39,188 bases of DNA from Bacteroidales bacterium (lineage in GTDB: Bacteria; Bacteroidota; Bacteroidia; Bacteroidales; UBA932). The position numbers and the translations under genes were made by a program. Positions 8,786 to 15,174 of this stretch are shown in pieces. Below the pieces are notes generated by a model. That model was not told the origin of the DNA and did not search any database. It saw nothing but the letters and a program-made list of their open reading frames with translations. Positions within the stretch are counted from its first letter, which is position 1, and the number at the start of each line of letters is the position of its first letter. The DNA lies in assembly GCA_016288055.1 (NCBI GenBank), contig JAEEXZ010000015.1, forward strand, positions 1 through 39,188, given 5' to 3'.

Positions 8786-10123
8786 TTATTTACGCAGATA
8801 CTTCCAGCCGACAACCGGCAGGGAGAAGGCCAGGAAACAGGCCACAATCCAGAAGATGGAGACGGGCAGGAAATTGTACAGCCCGTCGGAGGTGAAGCCG
8901 TCAATCAGGAAGCCGCTCGCGACAGACTGCAAGCCGGCGGCTACATAACTGGAGATGCCCACGATGCCCAGGGCGGCACCGGTAGCCCTTCTGGGTACGA
9001 AATCCAGGGCCATGAGGCCGGCCACAATACAGAACACCACCGAGAAAGAGCAGCTGAACACGGCGACGAAGGCCATGTTCAGGCCGAATCCGCCTCCCAG
9101 GAAAAGAAATCCCGCCAGAGACAGCACGGCCATTATGCCGGCGATGACGACAGGCCGCACGCGGTTGCCGCGGAACAGGACGTCGGACAGCCATCCGGCC
9201 GCCAGGTTGCCAGCTACGCCGAAGACCTCGGCCAGGCCGATTACCTGCGTCGCCCGTTCCAGGTTGAAGTCCTTCTGCTTCTGCAGGAAAAGCACGCCCC
9301 AGTCGCTCACGGCATGCTGGGTGATGTAAAGGAACGCCGTGGAGATGGCGATAACCCAGATGCCGGGATGTTTGAAAACCCATTTCTGAAGCTCGGAGGT
9401 GGGCTTTTTCTCCTGGACGGGTTCCCCGGAGAGCTCCTCGACGGAAGGAAGTCCTTCGCTTTCGGGCGTATCCGAGATGAATGCCAGCGCGACCACAAGG
9501 CCGATGACGCCCGCCACCGCCGCCGCCAGGAATCCCCACTGCCAGCCGGCCGCCGCCACGATGAAGCCCGTCATGATCATGGAGACGGACTTGCCCAGCT
9601 GCGGCGTGGAACTGAAGATGCTGTACATGGTGCCACGGCTCTTCAAGGGAAACCAGCGGCTGAGGGAGATGGTCCCGGGCGGCGAGCCCATGGACTGCAC
9701 CCATCCGTTCATCCCCCACAGGATGGAGAAAGCGGCCATCATCAATCCGGCGGGCCAGCTCCAGAGCCCCGTCATCCCCAGCAGAAGATTGACCAGGGCC
9801 GATATGCCCACTCCCACCGCCATGAACCGGCGGATGTTGCAGTAGTCCGCGATAAAGCCGTTGAGGAACTTCCCCAGCGCATACACAAAGTAAAAGGCAG
9901 AGCCGATGATACCCAGTTGCCCGGCGGTGAGGACCCCGCCGTCGATGAGCGGTTGCTTCACCACGCCGAGCGTCATGCGGCAGACGTAGTAGAGAGTATA
10001 TGCCACCGTTACGCCCCAGAAGGTGCGGGAGCGCAGGCGGCGGTACGTTCCTTCCACCTCCGCGGCAGGGACTTTCTCTGCGCGGGGTTTGCTGATTCGG
10101 AAGAAAGTGTAAAGGGAAAACAT
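8786..10123 (-). CDS. MFS transporter, organophosphate:phosphate antiporter type (UhpC/GlpT-like)
   Basis: This is a 445-residue inner-membrane protein with about 12 membrane helices. The early segment TFWGVTVAYTLYYVCRMTLGVVKQPLI, then GQLGIIGSAFYFVYALGKFLNGFIADYCNIRRFM and GWVQSMGSPPGTISLSRWFPLKSRGTMYSIFSSTPQLG are the pattern of the GlpT/UhpT/UhpC family, which exchanges sugar phosphates or glycerol 3-phosphate for inorganic phosphate; UhpC members act as sensors. The central cytoplasmic loop is rich in Glu, Pro and Lys. The substrate cannot be read from the sequence. It starts two bases after the stop of a HAD phosphatase gene, so both form an operon, which would fit the handling of a phosphorylated sugar. 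It converges with atpG. Confidence 0.88.
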   Translation of the reverse strand: MFSLYTFFRISKPRAEKVPAAEVEGTYRRLRSRTFWGVTVAYTLYYVCRMTLGVVKQPLIDGGVLTAGQLGIIGSAFYFVYALGKFLNGFIADYCNIRRFMAVGVGISALVNLLLGMTGLWSWPAGLMMAAFSILWGMNGWVQSMGSPPGTISLSRWFPLKSRGTMYSIFSSTPQLGKSVSMIMTGFIVAAAGWQWGFLAAAVAGVIGLVVALAFISDTPESEGLPSVEELSGEPVQEKKPTSELQKWVFKHPGIWVIAISTAFLYITQHAVSDWGVLFLQKQKDFNLERATQVIGLAEVFGVAGNLAAGWLSDVLFRGNRVRPVVIAGIMAVLSLAGFLFLGGGFGLNMAFVAVFSCSFSVVFCIVAGLMALDFVPRRATGAALGIVGISSYVAAGLQSVASGFLIDGFTSDGLYNFLPVSIFWIVACFLAFSLPVVGWKYLRK

Positions 10124-10125
10124 GG

Positions 10126-10737
10126 TCAGCAGTCGGCCAGAAGCTGGGACAGCTTTATTCCGGGGGTAAACAGGCGTGCCTGCATACCGGCCTCACGGGC
10201 TGCCGTCACGTTGGTTTCGTTGTCGTCAATGAACAGAATCTCCCCGGCGGGAAGACCCGTGCGGCGCACGGATTCCTCGTAAATCTCACGGGAAGGTTTC
10301 TGAAGCTTCATATCGCTGGATATGAACTGGTCCCGGAAAGTGGTCTCCGGTTCCAGGCCGTTTTCCCGGAACATCTCCAGGATGCGTTTCATGGCGATGG
10401 GATTGTTATTGGAGAGCAGATACAGCGGATAGCGGCCGCGCAGGGCCTTTACCGTTTCCACCGTATCCGGGTCCATGCCTTCGAGGAGCGAATACATGCA
10501 GCGGTCCACGTCCTCGGGCCTGCAGCCCGGGCGGGACTCGCGCAGGACCTCGGCACGGAATCCGTCGGCAGAGAGGTTCCCGGCTTCCATTTCCCCGTAA
10601 ATCCCCTTCTGGTGATAGGGATCCAGCAGTTCCGTAATGCGCCGGTATCCCAGGACTTCCTGGAAAGTCCGGATGCAACGGTCCAGGTTGAGGCCGATGA
10701 GCACGCCCCCGATATCAAATACAATCGCTTTTATCAT
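10126..10737 (-). CDS. HAD-family phosphatase (YihX-like)
   Basis: This is a 203-residue soluble hydrolase of the haloacid dehalogenase superfamily. Motif I is FDIGGVLI with the nucleophile Asp8; the usual second Asp (DxD) is replaced by Gly, as in the YihX-type subgroup. A helical cap follows at about residues 15-85. Motif II is Ser109 in LLSNNNP, the Lys is Lys147 in KLQKPSREIY, and the acidic motif is ILFIDDNETN (Asp171, Asp172). YihX-type enzymes dephosphorylate small sugar phosphates such as glucose 1-phosphate. An ATG at 10737 gives the canonical N-terminus MIKAIVF; a TTG four codons further upstream is less likely and would put the start inside the promoter element. It is the first gene of an operon with the MFS transporter. 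Confidence 0.9.
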   Translation of the reverse strand: MIKAIVFDIGGVLIGLNLDRCIRTFQEVLGYRRITELLDPYHQKGIYGEMEAGNLSADGFRAEVLRESRPGCRPEDVDRCMYSLLEGMDPDTVETVKALRGRYPLYLLSNNNPIAMKRILEMFRENGLEPETTFRDQFISSDMKLQKPSREIYEESVRRTGLPAGEILFIDDNETNVTAAREAGMQARLFTPGIKLSQLLADC

Positions 10738-10746
10738 AACCGAATG

Positions 10747-10754
10747 CAAAGTTA
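10747..10754 (-). promoter_or_regulatory. -7 element for the HAD-MFS operon
   Basis: Read on the minus strand this is TAACTTTG, an exact TAnnTTTG match, ending ten bases before the ATG at 10737. The very short leader argues against the upstream TTG as start. Confidence 0.65.
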
Positions 10755-10768
10755 CTGAAAAAAATCAT

Positions 10769-10776
10769 TACCTTTA
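10769..10776 (+). promoter_or_regulatory. Possible -7 element for the YitT-family gene
   Basis: TACCTTTA matches seven of the eight positions constrained or free in TAnnTTTG, with A in place of the final G, 20 bases before the ATG. The two divergent promoters share a 60-base region. Confidence 0.4.
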
Positions 10777-10796
10777 CGTACCCAATTTGAAACAAA

Positions 10797-11714
10797 ATGA
10801 AAGAACTCCTGCAAACGCTCGGGACCTGGAAGTTCTGGAAGGAACTCATCATAATGACAGTAGCCATGCTCATCGCCGCGGCTGCTGTTTATTACTTCCT
10901 CATGCCCAGCAACCTGATTATCGGCTCCATTACCGGCCTTTCCATGGTGATCTCGAGTCTGTTCGGGGTCTTCGGTCTCACGGTGAAAGTGTCGCTGGTG
11001 GTCACAATCATCAATGCCATCCTCCTGGTTATGGCGTGGCTGATGATTGGCCATGAGTTCGGGGCCAAGACGGTGTACACCGCCCTCATTCTGGGTCCTT
11101 TCATTGAATTCTGGGAAAAGGTCCTTCCGGTGGAACGCATCATGGAGGCGGGCTCCAAGTCCGTGATGGGAGACCCCTGGTTCGACCTGCTGTGCTTCGT
11201 ACTCATCCTCAGCGCTTCCCAGACCATCCTTTTCCACATCAATGCTTCTACCGGCGGCCTGGACATCCTGGCCAAGATTGTCAACAAATACTTCCATCTG
11301 GATATCGGCACATCCGTCACGGTGGCGGGCGCCCTCATCTGTGCCACCGCCTTCGCCGTGAATCCTTTCCGGCTGGTGGTCATCGGCCTTATCGGAACCT
11401 GGATCAACGGCCTTGCGCTGGACTACTTTACGGCTGGCCTCAATAGGCGCAAGCGCGTATGCATCATCTCGAAGGATTACGAGATCATCCGGAAGTACAT
11501 CATCGAGGATCTGGTACGCGGCTGCTCCCTATATGAGGTAACCGGCGGTTTCAGCGGAAACAAATCCATGGAAATCCAGGCCCTCCTCACCCAGGACGAA
11601 TTCGCCAACCTGATGAATTTCCTGAAGGACAAAGACATCCACGGCTTCATCACGGCCGGCAACGTAAGCGAAGTCTATGGCCTCTGGAACGAAAAGAAGA
11701 GGCATAAACGTTAA
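10797..11714 (+). CDS. YitT family membrane protein with C-terminal DUF2179 domain
   Basis: This is a 305-residue protein. The first 210 residues hold five to six membrane helices with the family phrases MPSNLIIGSITGLSMVISSLFG, LILSASQTILFHINASTGGLDILAKIVNKYF and FRLVVIGLIGTWINGLALDY, typical of the YitT/DUF161 group. The C-terminal 85 residues (RVCIISKDYEIIRKYIIEDLVRGCSLYEVTGGFSG onward) form a soluble DUF2179 domain of ferredoxin-like fold. The family is widespread, but its transport or sensing role is not settled. The gene stands alone: it is divergent from the HAD-MFS operon and followed by a hairpin with T-rich tail. Confidence 0.9.
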   Translation: MKELLQTLGTWKFWKELIIMTVAMLIAAAAVYYFLMPSNLIIGSITGLSMVISSLFGVFGLTVKVSLVVTIINAILLVMAWLMIGHEFGAKTVYTALILGPFIEFWEKVLPVERIMEAGSKSVMGDPWFDLLCFVLILSASQTILFHINASTGGLDILAKIVNKYFHLDIGTSVTVAGALICATAFAVNPFRLVVIGLIGTWINGLALDYFTAGLNRRKRVCIISKDYEIIRKYIIEDLVRGCSLYEVTGGFSGNKSMEIQALLTQDEFANLMNFLKDKDIHGFITAGNVSEVYGLWNEKKRHKR

Positions 11715-11737
11715 TTTGGCACGGTATTGGAATAAAC

Positions 11738-11764
11738 AGGTATCGGACATAAATATTGATACCT
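11738..11764. repeat. Inverted repeat AGGTATC-N13-GATACCT
   Basis: Perfect seven-base arms (11738-11744 and 11758-11764) lie between the YitT gene and the terminator. They could be an extra stem at the transcript end or a protein site; nothing decides. Confidence 0.5.
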
Positions 11765-11772
11765 TACCATAC

Positions 11773-11818
11773 GCCCCGCCGCCCATTGTGATAATGCGCG
11801 CGCGGGGCAATTCTTTTG
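11773..11818 (+). terminator. Terminator-like hairpin after the YitT gene
   Basis: Arms GCCCCGC (11773-11779) and GCGGGGC (11802-11808) are followed by AATTCTTTTG. The T tract favours the plus direction; for the minus-strand MATE operon that ends just to the right, the hairpin lacks a T-run. Confidence 0.55.
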
Positions 11819-11823
11819 TAGCC

Positions 11824-13122
11824 TTACGGGAGGGGGCGTAAGATGACGGGGCGGGCGCGAAGCGTCAGATAGACGGTCCTGACGGCAAGATGGACGAAGT
11901 AAGCCCCCATCAGGAGATGGATGGCGGCAGAGGGCGTGTGGGTAAAGCCGATGCCGGCGAACCAGACGGCGAAAAAGCCCGCGGCGCACAGGAGGGTGCT
12001 GTTGCGCAGGTCCTTCGACGCGGTGGCGCCGATGTAAATGCCGTCCCAGAGGAAGGCGGCGCAGCCGATGGGCGGCATCAGCAGCAGCCAGGGGAGAAAC
12101 CGGCGGCCGGCGTCGATGACGGCCGCGTCGGTGGTCATCAGGCGGAACATGGGCACGCCGCCGGCTCCGTAGAGGAGCATGAACAGGGCTGCCACACCGG
12201 CGCTCCAGGCAAAAGTCTGGCGCACGGTGGAGCGTACGCCGTCGGCCGAACCTTCTCCGATGAAGCGGCCCGTGAGCGCCTCGCCGGCATAGGCGAATCC
12301 GTCGGTAAAATAACTGAAGATCATCAGGAACTTCATCAGGATAGCGCTCACAGCCAGCATGAGGTCCCCGTACCGCGCGCTCAGGACAGTGAAGCCGATG
12401 TAAACGGCGATGAGCCCCACCGACCGCAGGAACAGGTCCCGGTTAAGCGCGAAGAAGTTCCCGGCGGGCGCCTGCCCGTCCCGGGAGAACAGATGCCGAT
12501 AACGCCGCACCGTCGTGCCCACGCAGTAGAGGCACCCCGCCCACTGGGCGATCGCCGTTCCCAGCGCCACCCCGGCGAAGCCCATCGTGAGCCCCAGGCC
12601 GATGGAAAGCCCGATGTTGAGCCCGTTCACCAGAAGGTCGGCCGTCATGGGCCGCACGGAATCCTGCATGCCGATAAACCATCCCTTGAAGGCAAAGAGC
12701 GAAAGGGTGGCCGGGGCTGCCCAGATGCGGATGTGGAAATACTGCGTAGCCAGTTCCCGCACCTCGGGAGAGCAATCCACCACCAGGAAAGCCAGCCACA
12801 CCACCGCCCACTGCAGCGCGATGAGAACCAGCCCGGAAACCACGGCAATGCGCAGCGCCCGTATCAGGATGCCGCCGGTGGCCTCCCCGCGCCCGTAGGC
12901 CTGGGCCGTGAGGCCGCCCGTTCCGGCCCTGAGGAAACCGAAGTTCCAGTACAGCAGGTCGAAGAGCATGGCGCCGATGGAGATTCCGCCGATGAGCGCC
13001 GCCGCCGAAGTGGCCGGCAGATGTCCCGCCACGGCGATATCCACCATGCCCACGAGGGGAACAGTGATGTTGGCCAGGATGCTGGGAAGCGCCAGGCGCA
13101 GGATTTCTCGGCTGAGTTTCAT
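11824..13122 (-). CDS. MATE family efflux transporter (DinF-like)
   Basis: This is a 432-residue inner-membrane protein with about 12 helices. It begins with LSREILRLALPSILANITVPLVGMVDIAVAGHLP, the standard MATE opening, with the following GGISIGAMLFDLLYWNFGFLRAGTGGLTAQAYGRG, where the GxxxQA-like helix 2-3 loop is conserved. The second half repeats the pattern (ALTGRFIGEGSADGVRSTVRQTF). MATE proteins export cationic drugs or metabolites with proton or sodium gradients; the DinF branch is common in Bacteroidota. Its start overlaps the stop of rsgA by four bases, so it is the third gene of the SGNH-rsgA-MATE operon. The substrate is unknown. Confidence 0.92.
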   Translation of the reverse strand: MKLSREILRLALPSILANITVPLVGMVDIAVAGHLPATSAAALIGGISIGAMLFDLLYWNFGFLRAGTGGLTAQAYGRGEATGGILIRALRIAVVSGLVLIALQWAVVWLAFLVVDCSPEVRELATQYFHIRIWAAPATLSLFAFKGWFIGMQDSVRPMTADLLVNGLNIGLSIGLGLTMGFAGVALGTAIAQWAGCLYCVGTTVRRYRHLFSRDGQAPAGNFFALNRDLFLRSVGLIAVYIGFTVLSARYGDLMLAVSAILMKFLMIFSYFTDGFAYAGEALTGRFIGEGSADGVRSTVRQTFAWSAGVAALFMLLYGAGGVPMFRLMTTDAAVIDAGRRFLPWLLLMPPIGCAAFLWDGIYIGATASKDLRNSTLLCAAGFFAVWFAGIGFTHTPSAAIHLLMGAYFVHLAVRTVYLTLRARPVILRPLP

Positions 13123-14036
13123 CGGAACTTCTTATCCTCCTCCAGCATGCCCAGGTAGGAGTTGTAGCGCTCGGGAGAGATGATGCCTTCGTCCACGGCG
13201 GCCTTGACGGCGCAGCCGGGCTCATGGGTATGGGTGCAGGGGGTGAAGCGGCAGTCCGCCGCCGCCTTGAGCATTTCAGGGAAGTAGCGGGCGATTTCCT
13301 CCTTCTCTACATCCACCAGGCCGAAGCCGCGGATTCCGGGAGAGTCGATGACGTAGCCGCCGGAGGAAAGCGGATACATCTCGTAAAGGGACGTCGTGTG
13401 CTTCCCCTGCAGATGGGCGGCCGATATGGCCCCGATTTTCGGATCCAGGGAAGGGTCCAGCGCCTTGATGAGCGAGGATTTTCCCACGCCCGATTCTCCG
13501 GAGAACAGGTTCACGCAGCCCCGGCAGGCCTCGCGGATGGCCTCAATGCCTTCTCCCGTTTGTACGGAAGTTTCGATAACCGGATAGCCGGCGCCCTCGT
13601 AGATGTCTTTGAAACGGGCGATCTCCCCGGATCCCAGTTCCCGGTACATGTCCGTCTTGGAAAGGACGATGGTGGCGGGAATGCCGTACAGCTCGCACGT
13701 GACGAGAATCCTGTCCAGGAAGGGGAGTTTCACTTCCGGGAAGTAGAGGGAGACCACCAGGTAGGCCCGGTCCACGTTGGCGGCGATGATGTGCGCCTGC
13801 CGCGAGAGGTTGGTGCTGCGCCGGATGACATAGTTGCGGCGCGGAAGGATGTCCGTGATGACGGCCGATTCTCCGTCCATCTCGTACTCCACCCGGTCTC
13901 CCACGGCGATGGGGTTGGTAATGGCGCTGCCCTTGAGCCGGATCTTGCCGCGCAGCACGGCCGGGAACACCTCCCAGCGGGGGAGTTGCGAAAGCAGGTA
14001 ATGACTGCCTGCGTTTTTGACGACCGTGGCCTGCAT
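13119..14036 (-). CDS. rsgA: Ribosome small subunit biogenesis GTPase RsgA
   Basis: RsgA is a circularly permuted GTPase that checks late 30S maturation. The 305-residue protein has an N-terminal OB domain (about residues 1-75) and then the motifs in permuted order: G4 SKTD (126-129), G1 GESGVGKS (180-187), G3 DSPG (231-234) with GIRGFG. The C-terminal zinc site is Cys262, Cys267, His269 and Cys275. The ATG at 14036 is preferred over one 14 codons upstream, because it gives the usual N-terminus QATVVKNAG and lies one base after the stop of the SGNH gene, while the longer form would overlap it. It overlaps the MATE gene by four bases. Confidence 0.95.
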   Translation of the reverse strand: MQATVVKNAGSHYLLSQLPRWEVFPAVLRGKIRLKGSAITNPIAVGDRVEYEMDGESAVITDILPRRNYVIRRSTNLSRQAHIIAANVDRAYLVVSLYFPEVKLPFLDRILVTCELYGIPATIVLSKTDMYRELGSGEIARFKDIYEGAGYPVIETSVQTGEGIEAIREACRGCVNLFSGESGVGKSSLIKALDPSLDPKIGAISAAHLQGKHTTSLYEMYPLSSGGYVIDSPGIRGFGLVDVEKEEIARYFPEMLKAAADCRFTPCTHTHEPGCAVKAAVDEGIISPERYNSYLGMLEEDKKFR

Positions 14037-14037
14037 G

Positions 14038-15111
14038 TTACAAGAGGGACTCGAGAAGGGGAGCGAGATAGTCTGCATAATGGACCATGCCCTGGTCCGT
14101 GAAATGGATTCCGTCCACGAAGTCCTCGGGCTGTGTCATGCCCTGGGCCGGGAGGTAGTAGATATTCTTCTCGCCGGCGGCCTGCAGTTTCTCGAACAGG
14201 GCACGCTGGGCGGCATTCTTGGAGGTGACTTCCGCAGCGATCTTCCCGTCCACTACGGTGTGGGGAAAAATGGGATCTTCCACAAAAACGATGGGCGTGG
14301 AAGGATGTTTTTCGCGGAGGGTGCGGTAGAAAGTCTCCCCTTTTTCTTCGATGCGTTCCGGCTTGGCGTTGGGTACGTAGTCCAGGACATAGACGGCGGG
14401 ATTCTCCACATCTGCCATCAGGGCGGCGATTTCATCGTCCAGGAAGGCGTTGCCGCTGAACCCCAGGTTGATGACGGTCCGGTCCAGCCGGCGGGAGAGG
14501 ATGTTGGAGTGGGCCATGCCCGGCCGCGATGCGCTGCAGCCCTGCAGGATGGAGGTTCCGTACATGACCACGGGGGAGTCCGGAACCGGCTTGTTAAGGA
14601 CGGGCTGCTCCAGGGTATAGCCCTCGGGGACGCCCAGCTCCAGGGACTTCACCTCGTCGTACAGGGAGAGGTAAAGCATGTATTCGCGTTCTGCGGGTTG
14701 CATGTTGTCCACAATCTTGCGGGTATGTTCCGTCTGGCCGGCGGTCCAGTCAAAGGCGGAGCCCACGAAGCACCACTTGCCGTCCAGCCAGGTGTAAAGG
14801 TCCAGTCCGCCCACGCCGCAGTCGGTCATGTGGGGCATGTGGTAGGCGGTATTGGTCCACTTGGCGTAGATGGTGGGGGCGTCGCTGCGGAAACGGATAT
14901 ACAGGCCGGCGGAGTTGGTGCCCAGTTTCCAGACGGGCTGGCGGACTACGCCGTCAAGTCTTTCGGGCAGGCGGCGGTAGCGGGGCCCGTCTTCCTGGTG
15001 AGCCTTCCCGTAGAGGGGAAAAGCGGCGGCATCCGTGTATTGGCAGCCGTCCTGGCCGTGGGCCGCGAGGCATGCGGCCAGCAGGGAAACAAGCAACAGG
15101 ATTCTTTTCAT
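14038..15111 (-). CDS. Secreted SGNH/GDSL hydrolase with GxDLY N-terminal domain
   Basis: This is a 357-residue exported enzyme. Residues 1-19 form a signal peptide (MKRILLLVSLLAACLAAHG). The N-terminal jelly-roll holds the motif VGGLDLYTW (residues 100-108), matching the GxDLY domain that precedes SGNH esterases. The catalytic domain starts at about 180: block I is YGTSILQG with Ser187, block II is NLGFSGNA with Gly220, and the DxxH pair is Asp333 and His336 in DGIHF. Such proteins deacetylate or de-esterify glycans or other substrates outside the inner membrane; the exact substrate is unknown. The ATG at 15111 is chosen for its signal peptide; codons further upstream run through the promoter region. 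It heads the operon with rsgA and MATE. Confidence 0.9.
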   Translation of the reverse strand: MKRILLLVSLLAACLAAHGQDGCQYTDAAAFPLYGKAHQEDGPRYRRLPERLDGVVRQPVWKLGTNSAGLYIRFRSDAPTIYAKWTNTAYHMPHMTDCGVGGLDLYTWLDGKWCFVGSAFDWTAGQTEHTRKIVDNMQPAEREYMLYLSLYDEVKSLELGVPEGYTLEQPVLNKPVPDSPVVMYGTSILQGCSASRPGMAHSNILSRRLDRTVINLGFSGNAFLDDEIAALMADVENPAVYVLDYVPNAKPERIEEKGETFYRTLREKHPSTPIVFVEDPIFPHTVVDGKIAAEVTSKNAAQRALFEKLQAAGEKNIYYLPAQGMTQPEDFVDGIHFTDQGMVHYADYLAPLLESLL

Positions 15112-15131
15112 GGAAATGGTTTTATCGAGTA

Positions 15132-15139
15132 CAAAAATA
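15132..15139 (-). promoter_or_regulatory. -7 element for the SGNH-rsgA-MATE operon
   Basis: Read on the minus strand this is TATTTTTG, an exact TAnnTTTG match, 20 bases before the ATG at 15111. Confidence 0.65.
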
Positions 15140-15152
15140 CGAATTAATTCGT
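15139..15152. promoter_or_regulatory. 14-base palindrome between divergent promoters
   Basis: ACGAATTAATTCGT is a perfect palindrome that exactly fills the space between the minus-strand -7 element and the plus-strand -7 element of malQ. The symmetry and place suggest an operator for a dimeric regulator acting on both promoters; it may also just reflect AT-rich promoter sequence. Confidence 0.5.
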
Positions 15153-15160
15153 TATATTTG
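15153..15160 (+). promoter_or_regulatory. -7 element for malQ
   Basis: TATATTTG is an exact match to TAnnTTTG, 14 bases before the malQ ATG, implying a leader of under ten bases. Confidence 0.7.
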
Positions 15161-15174
15161 TAAAAACCTGGACT

